From: Macrococcus equipercicus
GTDB lineage: Bacteria > Bacillota > Bacilli > Staphylococcales > Staphylococcaceae
DNA length: 64,000 bases
Assembly (NCBI RefSeq): GCF_004359525.2
Contig: NZ_SCWC02000007.1
Coordinates: 1 to 64,000, forward strand
Reading direction: 5' to 3'
The position numbers and the translations under genes were made by a program. Positions 58,950 to 64,000 of the stretch are shown one piece after another. Within the stretch, counting starts at the first letter, position 1; every line of letters starts with the position of its first letter. A model generated the notes under the pieces. The model saw nothing but the letters and a program-made list of their open reading frames with translations, was not told where the DNA came from and ran no database searches.

Positions 58950-60407
58950 TTATTCCACGTCCTCTACTTTATTAGATACTTCGTGTATTTTGTCATTTTT
59001 GTTGTTCCAGCATGCTGTACTTAAATCAACAGGATATTCCTGCGGATTCAAATGGCGCTTTGTCTCCTCCCAGATTAACTCCAGGTTCTCCAGATGGTAT
59101 GCTGCGATTTCGTCAAGACGCGGCGTCGTGTAAACAAGTTCGCCCTCTTTGAAGATATCGACATGCAGATCTTTTGCCGTAAAATCCTTTACCCGTTTTT
59201 TCTTGTAAGTAAAGATAGGATGGAACATTTTCAGTTCTGCTTCTGCTGAAGGATTTTCATGGTCAAGTGTAATGTAGTCTCCTTCAGATTTGCCGGTTTT
59301 ATTGTTGATGATGCGGTAAAGGTTCTTTTTACCGGGCGTCGTCACTTTTTCAGCGTTATTAGAGATTTTGATGCGGTCCTGCAGCACGCCGTTATCGTCA
59401 GCGATAGCAACAAGCTTGTAAACGGCACCGAGCGCCGGCTGGTCATAAGCGGTGATCAGCTTCGTACCGATTCCCCACGCCGTGATTTTGCTGCCCTGCT
59501 GCTTCAGACTGATGATTGTCTCTTCATCAAGGTCATTGGAAGCGAAGATTTTAGTATCTTTAAATCCTGCGTCATCGAGCATTTTGCGCGCTTCTTTTGA
59601 CAAATAGCTCAAGTCTCCTGAATCGAGACGGATACCGACGAAGTTGATTTTATCGCCGAGCTCTTTTGCAACGCGAATCGCGTTCGGGACACCGCTCTTT
59701 AATGTATGGAATGTATCGACGAGGAAGACGCAGTTTTTATGGCGCTCTGCATACTTTTTAAAAGCAATATATTCGTCATCATAGGCCTGGACCATCGCAT
59801 GAGCATGCGTTCCTGAGATCGGGATGCCGAACAGTTTGCCTGCTCTGACATTGCTCGTTGAGTCAAAGCCTGCAATATAAGCCGATCTCGCTCCCCAGAT
59901 CGCCGCGTCCATCTCCTGGGCACGTCGTGTACCGAATTCCATGACAAGCTCATCTTTGACGACTTGTTTAATGCGGCTCGCCTTAGTCGCTATCAATGTC
60001 TGGAAGTTGATGATGTTCAGCACCGCTGTCTCAATCAGCTGCGCCTGAATTAACGGCGCCTCGACACGCAGCAGCGGTTCGTTGTTGAAACAGATCTCTC
60101 CTTCACGCATCGACCGGATATTGCCGGTAAAGCGAAGTTCCTTTAAATAGCTCAGGTAATCTTCCTGAAAGCCCTGCTCTCTTAAATAATCGATATCAGA
60201 CGGCGAGAACTTCAGACGTTTAATATATTCAATAATACGTTCAAGCCCGGCGAACACTGCATAACCTGAATCAAACGGCATGCTGCGGAAATACACGTCA
60301 AATACCGCTGTATTTTCGTGGATACCATCAAACCAGTATGTCTCTCCCATATTAATCTGATACAAATCAGTATGTAGCATTAAACTGTCGTCTTCTTTTA
60401 GAAACAT
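58950..60407 (-). CDS. pncB: nicotinate phosphoribosyltransferase
   Basis: A 485-residue enzyme that makes nicotinate mononucleotide from nicotinate and PRPP, the first step of NAD salvage. It starts with LMLHTDLYQINM and has the family's EFGTRRAQEMDAAIWGARSA, GTHAHAMVQAY with the catalytic His, and RLDSGDLSYLS. GAGGGA precedes the ATG. Coupled to nadE. Confidence 0.95.
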   Translation of the reverse strand: MFLKEDDSLMLHTDLYQINMGETYWFDGIHENTAVFDVYFRSMPFDSGYAVFAGLERIIEYIKRLKFSPSDIDYLREQGFQEDYLSYLKELRFTGNIRSMREGEICFNNEPLLRVEAPLIQAQLIETAVLNIINFQTLIATKASRIKQVVKDELVMEFGTRRAQEMDAAIWGARSAYIAGFDSTSNVRAGKLFGIPISGTHAHAMVQAYDDEYIAFKKYAERHKNCVFLVDTFHTLKSGVPNAIRVAKELGDKINFVGIRLDSGDLSYLSKEARKMLDDAGFKDTKIFASNDLDEETIISLKQQGSKITAWGIGTKLITAYDQPALGAVYKLVAIADDNGVLQDRIKISNNAEKVTTPGKKNLYRIINNKTGKSEGDYITLDHENPSAEAELKMFHPIFTYKKKRVKDFTAKDLHVDIFKEGELVYTTPRLDEIAAYHLENLELIWEETKRHLNPQEYPVDLSTACWNNKNDKIHEVSNKVEDVE

Positions 60408-60518
60408 CTCAATCCCTCATTTACTTTTGATATATTTAGTTTAACATACCCTATTTAAATTCAAAATCCGAGGAATATAATGCTACACTAAAGCTATTAA
60501 CAGAAAATGGAGAACGCT

Positions 60519-61685
60519 ATGGAACAGAAAAAACTTATTGTTGTCTTAACTATCGTCGTGTCGATATCAGGCTTGTCGCAAGGGATGCTGCTGCCGCTCA
60601 TCGCCTATATTTTTGAGCGGGAACATGTGCCGAGCCACATTAACGGCCTGCATGCCACTTCGCTCTATATCGGCGTGTTTGCAGCCTCGCTGTTTCTGGA
60701 AGGGCTGCTCAGGACATTCGGCTACCGGACGCTCATCGTCTGCGGCGGGCTGCTCGTCTTTTTGTCGCTTGTCCTGTTCCCCGTCTTTAATTCAATGACG
60801 GTCTGGTTTATTCTGCGTCTGATTGTCGGAATCGGTGATAACACGCTTCACTTTTCAACGCAGTCATGGCTGACAGAAATCATACCGAAGCATAAGCTCG
60901 GGAAGACGATGGCCGTCTATGGCCTCAGTTTCTCTCTCGGCTTCATGCTCGGACCGCTGCTGGCGAAGCTTGTCGAGTATCATGCAGCGCTGCCTTTTTT
61001 AGTGAGTGCCGTCATGACGCTCTGTGCGTTCTTGTTGACGTTCAATTTGAAAAACAGTTTCCCGCCGTCTGACGAACGGGCGATTTCGTTCAGCTCGACA
61101 CTCAACAACTTCGGGACAGTCATTAAAGTGTCGTGGATTGCCTTTATCTTTCCGTTAATATTCGGGCTGCTTGAAAGCACATTGAACAGCAACTTTCCCG
61201 TGTTCGCCTTGAAAAATCAGCTGACACTCAGCGATATCACACTGATTCTGCCGGCCTTCAGCCTCGGTTCAATTTTGTTTCAAGTGCCGATCGGCGGGCT
61301 GACCGATAAATATCAGCGCAGTCATGTCATGGTGGTGCTGACACTGCTCGGCGGACTGACCTTTATCAGTGCCGACTTGTTCATCGGCAGCAGCTGGATG
61401 ATGATAATGATTTTCTTTCTCGCAGGTGTATTTGTCGGCTCGCTGTACTCCCTCGGCGTCAGCTATATGGCCGACATCACACCGAGTCATTTGATGCCTG
61501 CCGGCAACTTGATGTGCGGCATGGCGTTCAGTGCAGGCAGTATTACCGGTCCTATCATCGGCGGTATGATGATCCATTATTCCGGCAATCAGTATTACTT
61601 TGTACTTGTCGGCCTGTTGATTCTCATGACAAGCGCCGCTACATTTCTCTTCATTAAAAAAACATCACAGGGCATTGCGTCATAA
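60519..61685 (+). CDS. major facilitator superfamily transporter
   Basis: A 388-residue transporter with 12 predicted helices. The loop between helices 2 and 3 reads EGLLRTFGYRT, and a GGLTDKYQRS motif lies between helices 8 and 9. Many glycine-rich helices resemble drug/sugar efflux MFS members, but no substrate can be named. ATG 60519 with TGGAG upstream is preferred to the ATG at 60507. It is followed after 57 bases by the aminotransferase gene. Confidence 0.85.
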   Translation: MEQKKLIVVLTIVVSISGLSQGMLLPLIAYIFEREHVPSHINGLHATSLYIGVFAASLFLEGLLRTFGYRTLIVCGGLLVFLSLVLFPVFNSMTVWFILRLIVGIGDNTLHFSTQSWLTEIIPKHKLGKTMAVYGLSFSLGFMLGPLLAKLVEYHAALPFLVSAVMTLCAFLLTFNLKNSFPPSDERAISFSSTLNNFGTVIKVSWIAFIFPLIFGLLESTLNSNFPVFALKNQLTLSDITLILPAFSLGSILFQVPIGGLTDKYQRSHVMVVLTLLGGLTFISADLFIGSSWMMIMIFFLAGVFVGSLYSLGVSYMADITPSHLMPAGNLMCGMAFSAGSITGPIIGGMMIHYSGNQYYFVLVGLLILMTSAATFLFIKKTSQGIAS

Positions 61686-61742
61686 TACATAGCATGGTAT
61701 ATTAATTTTCAGATAATTCAGTACTTTAAAGGGGTGGCTTAA

Positions 61743-62774
61743 TTGATCAGAATCAACAAAAATGAAAGTCCTATCCGTGCTTTCACAGATGAGACTTTAA
61801 AGGAAATCGTCGTCAATTCCAGGTTTTTTGAATATCCGGATGATGAATACGATGAATTTCTGGAGGCTTATGCCACTTATAACGGCTTTGACAAAAACCA
61901 GCTGTCAGCAGCCAATGGTTCTGATGAATGGATACAGAAATGCATGATTGCGCTCGGCGATGGTCCCGTGCTGACGATCAATCCGGATTTCTTTATGTAT
62001 ACCGATTACGCGGCGCAGCTTAAACGTCCGATTCATTATGTTAACTGTGAAGAAGATTTCAGCTTTGATCTCACTAAAATATTGACAGCAATGGATGACC
62101 TGAAGCCGTCATTCTTCATCCTGAGTCAGCCGAACAATCCGACCGGTGCACTGTTCAGCGATGACTTCATCCAGCAGTGCAGCGACAAAATGGAAGCGCT
62201 CGGCGGCTATTTCGTGCTCGACGAAGCCTACATCGAGTTCAGTGAGCCTTACACAGTGCCTGCCGGTAAACACGTCATTCAGATGCGGACGATGAGCAAG
62301 ATTTATGGTTTCGCCGGTCTCAGAATCGGTATTGTCATCACTCACCCTGATACTATTGCCCTATTGAACAGCATCCATCATCCTTATCCGATCAATACAC
62401 TCAGTCTGCAGCTGGCCACTCATCTACTACGTGATCAGCCGAGCCTTGATGAGTTCTTCGCTTATCAGCGCGCCCGGGCGGCACAGCTCCAGGCTATCTT
62501 CCTGAATCAGTCGGATGTCATCAATGTCATTCCATCGCACACTAACTTCATTATGACGTATGGTGAGAATGCCTTATCACTCGGCCGCTACATCGAGTCG
62601 CACGGCTTCCTGCCGAGAACTTATCCTGATGATGCGCTGTTAAAGGAAGTGGTCCGCTATTCTATCTCGACCGAGGAAAACCTGAATCAGCTTGCACGTA
62701 TTGTAACTGACTGGCGCAGTCATTATGACAGCGTAAACGACCAGTCATTAGAAATTCGCGATAAAGTTAAATAA
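61743..62774 (+). CDS. HisC-like PLP aminotransferase
   Basis: A 343-residue fold-type I aminotransferase of the histidinol-phosphate/aromatic group. SQPNNPTGALF (about 126-136), FVLDEAYIEF (about 157-166), the PLP Lys in MRTMSKIYGFAGLRIG, and the Arg near YSIS (C-terminal, for the substrate carboxylate or phosphate). No his genes are nearby, so it may act on aromatic amino acids or other substrates. TTG start with AAAGGGG upstream. It lies just before nos. Confidence 0.85.
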   Translation: MIRINKNESPIRAFTDETLKEIVVNSRFFEYPDDEYDEFLEAYATYNGFDKNQLSAANGSDEWIQKCMIALGDGPVLTINPDFFMYTDYAAQLKRPIHYVNCEEDFSFDLTKILTAMDDLKPSFFILSQPNNPTGALFSDDFIQQCSDKMEALGGYFVLDEAYIEFSEPYTVPAGKHVIQMRTMSKIYGFAGLRIGIVITHPDTIALLNSIHHPYPINTLSLQLATHLLRDQPSLDEFFAYQRARAAQLQAIFLNQSDVINVIPSHTNFIMTYGENALSLGRYIESHGFLPRTYPDDALLKEVVRYSISTEENLNQLARIVTDWRSHYDSVNDQSLEIRDKVK

Positions 62775-62840
62775 AAGGTAACAAACTTCATATCCCTCTT
62801 AATTTCCTTCATGCTATGATGATATTAAGAGGTGATTTTT

Positions 62841-63896
62841 TTGTATGCAGAAGCTGTTGAATTTATAGAACTTATGCACCGTGAACTGAATATTCCATAT
62901 ACCATTACAGCAGAACGGCTGCACAGCATTGAGTCAGAAATCAAAGCGACGGGCACCTATCACCATACGTTCGAGGAACTTGATTACGGAGCGAAAGTCG
63001 CCTGGCGTAACAGCAACCGCTGTATCGGCCGCTTGTTCTGGGATAAGCTCCATGTCCTCGACAAAAGACATCTGACGGCTGAAGAAGAGCTGCTGGATGC
63101 TGTCGTCCATCATATTGATTATGCGACGAACAGTGGTAAAATCCGGCCGACTATTACTATTTTCCCTCAAGGGAAGGCGGCTGATGCGCCGTTTGTCATC
63201 GTCAATGACCAGCTTGTCAGATATGCAGATGACCCTATAGCAGGGCCGCTCAAACAGCAGGTTGAACGGCTGACAGCCGACCGCTCTCATATCCTTCCGC
63301 TGCTCTACCGCTATGACGGAGAACTGAAGACGTTTGAAATTCCGGCGGATGTCATTATGGAAGTGCCGCTTGTTCATCCGGCTTATCCGGCGTTCTCGAA
63401 GCTCAACTTAACATGGTACGCTGTACCGATGATTTCAGCGATGGATCTTCGTATCGGCGGCATCACTTATTCATGCGCGCCGTTTAACGGCTGGTATATG
63501 GAATCTGAGATTGCAAGCCGCAACCTGCTTGACACTTATCGCTATGACCTGCTTGAGCAAATCGCTGATACCTTTCAGCTCGACCGTTCAACGACTGTCA
63601 CTTACTGGCGTGACAAAGCACTCGTTGAGCTCAACTATGCAGTTTATCACTCCTTTAAGACAGCCGGTGTTTCAATCGTCGACCACTATACAGCGAGCAG
63701 GCAGTTCGAGAAGTTTGAACAGAATGAACTGGCAGAAGGGCGCAAAGTCACGGGAGACTGGACATGGCTCATTCCGCCCATCTCGCCGTCGCTCGTCCAT
63801 AATTTCCATAAAGGTTATGATAATACGTACAATAACCCTAACTTCTATTACCGCAGCAAAAAAAGCTGCCCATTTCTGCAGCAGCTTGAGCAGTAA
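62841..63896 (+). CDS. nos: bacterial nitric oxide synthase, oxygenase domain
   Basis: A 351-residue haem enzyme that makes nitric oxide from arginine, using a cellular flavodoxin-type reductase since no reductase domain is attached. The haem ligand is C61 in WRNSNRCIGRLFWDKL; later motifs include FNGWYMESEIASRNL with the substrate-binding Glu and the conserved Trp in GDWTWLIPPISPS. TTG 62841 with AGAGGTG upstream is preferred; GTG 62832 lies within the ribosome site. In staphylococci it protects against oxidative stress and some antibiotics. Confidence 0.95.
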   Translation: MYAEAVEFIELMHRELNIPYTITAERLHSIESEIKATGTYHHTFEELDYGAKVAWRNSNRCIGRLFWDKLHVLDKRHLTAEEELLDAVVHHIDYATNSGKIRPTITIFPQGKAADAPFVIVNDQLVRYADDPIAGPLKQQVERLTADRSHILPLLYRYDGELKTFEIPADVIMEVPLVHPAYPAFSKLNLTWYAVPMISAMDLRIGGITYSCAPFNGWYMESEIASRNLLDTYRYDLLEQIADTFQLDRSTTVTYWRDKALVELNYAVYHSFKTAGVSIVDHYTASRQFEKFEQNELAEGRKVTGDWTWLIPPISPSLVHNFHKGYDNTYNNPNFYYRSKKSCPFLQQLEQ

Positions 63897-63919
63897 CTAT
63901 CATAATCGGTGTCATTATT

Positions 63920-63957
63920 AAATCTTTGCCTGCAGCGCGCAGCCAAAGATTTTTTTA
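63920..63957. terminator. terminator of nos
   Basis: Arms AAATCTTTG and CAAAGATTT with further pairing inside (about 63920-63929 with 63943-63952), then a T-run. Confidence 0.88.
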
Positions 63958-63972
63958 GTTTGTCACTAAGCG

Positions 63973-64000
63973 TTATTTCTCTCCGTGACTTTCCTGCCGC
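63973..64000 (-). CDS. possible 3' end of a minus-strand gene
   Basis: On the minus strand an open frame enters from the right edge and ends with ESHGEK and a TAA stop at 63973-63975, just after the nos terminator, which could serve it too. Only nine codons are visible, so the product cannot be named. Confidence 0.25.

Noticed and set aside
61743-62774. Calling the aminotransferase HisC
   Set aside because: No histidine pathway genes are near; family membership alone does not fix the substrate.

Overview
The window is a stretch of core chromosome from a member of the Staphylococcaceae. The markers are the VraUTSR cell-wall stress operon, the MurT/GatD pair, a Sav1866-type ABC exporter, the pcrB-pcrA-ligA-camS block, gatCAB-putP, a bacterial nitric oxide synthase and SE1561-like and UPF0421 proteins. 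Base composition looks clearly more GC-rich by eye than S. aureus (not computed). With several lineage differences (feoAB where S. aureus has ftn, a TagGH-like transporter, a HerA-like ATPase) this suggests a Macrococcus-type organism rather than S. aureus, but the genus is an inference. I see no prophage, insertion sequence, CRISPR array, tRNA or defence island.

Layout. Bases 1-560 hold the first bases and the promoter/leader region of a 16S rRNA gene on the minus strand. 565-9788 is a ygzB-perR-bcp-gsaB-ygaE-Sav1866/ygaD-ygaC-mutY block that keeps the gene content known next to rrnD in Bacillus subtilis. 9.8-15.1 kb holds yfhP and a five-gene cell-envelope and repair operon: a peptidoglycan glycosyltransferase, recX, yfhH and a TagH/TagG-like ABC pair. 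15.2-20 kb carries a PfpI stress protein, an RNA-methyltransferase paralogue lacking its catalytic cysteine, a thioesterase and aminopeptidase S. 20-22.1 kb is a YtxH-like protein with an asparagine tract, a YihY membrane protein and a carbonic anhydrase.

22.1-28.8 kb is the cell-wall section: vraUTSR, map, a UPF0421 protein, and murT-gatD for lipid II amidation. 29-31.4 kb is a Fur-box-controlled ferrous iron uptake operon (feoA, feoB and a Cys-rich partner). 31.5-37.7 kb holds a DnaQ-like exonuclease with a BRCT domain, DNA polymerase IV, the intact RlmCD methyltransferase, a 5'-nucleotidase without signal peptide, and a short-chain dehydrogenase. 37.8-43.4 kb has diacylglycerol kinase, a HerA-like ATPase, a GrpB protein, a membrane-anchored protein and a CpsB-type phosphatase.

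43.4-48.4 kb is gatCAB (Gln-tRNA amidotransferase) and putP. 48.5-55.3 kb is pcrB-pcrA-ligA-camS and a D,D-carboxypeptidase lipoprotein. 55.4-60.4 kb is yerC, purB, yebE with a NETI-like partner, and the NAD salvage pair pncB-nadE. The right end holds an MFS transporter, a HisC-like aminotransferase and the nitric oxide synthase.

Most genes are housekeeping. The points most worth a second look are the predicted catalytically dead RlmCD paralogue, the degenerate TagH-like ATPase coupled to a cell-wall operon, an unexplained nested inverted repeat at 8012-8101, a perfect 15-bp hairpin inside the start of the YihY gene, and a set of predicted SigB, Fur, PurR and CcpA sites. No window-scale undescribed system was found.
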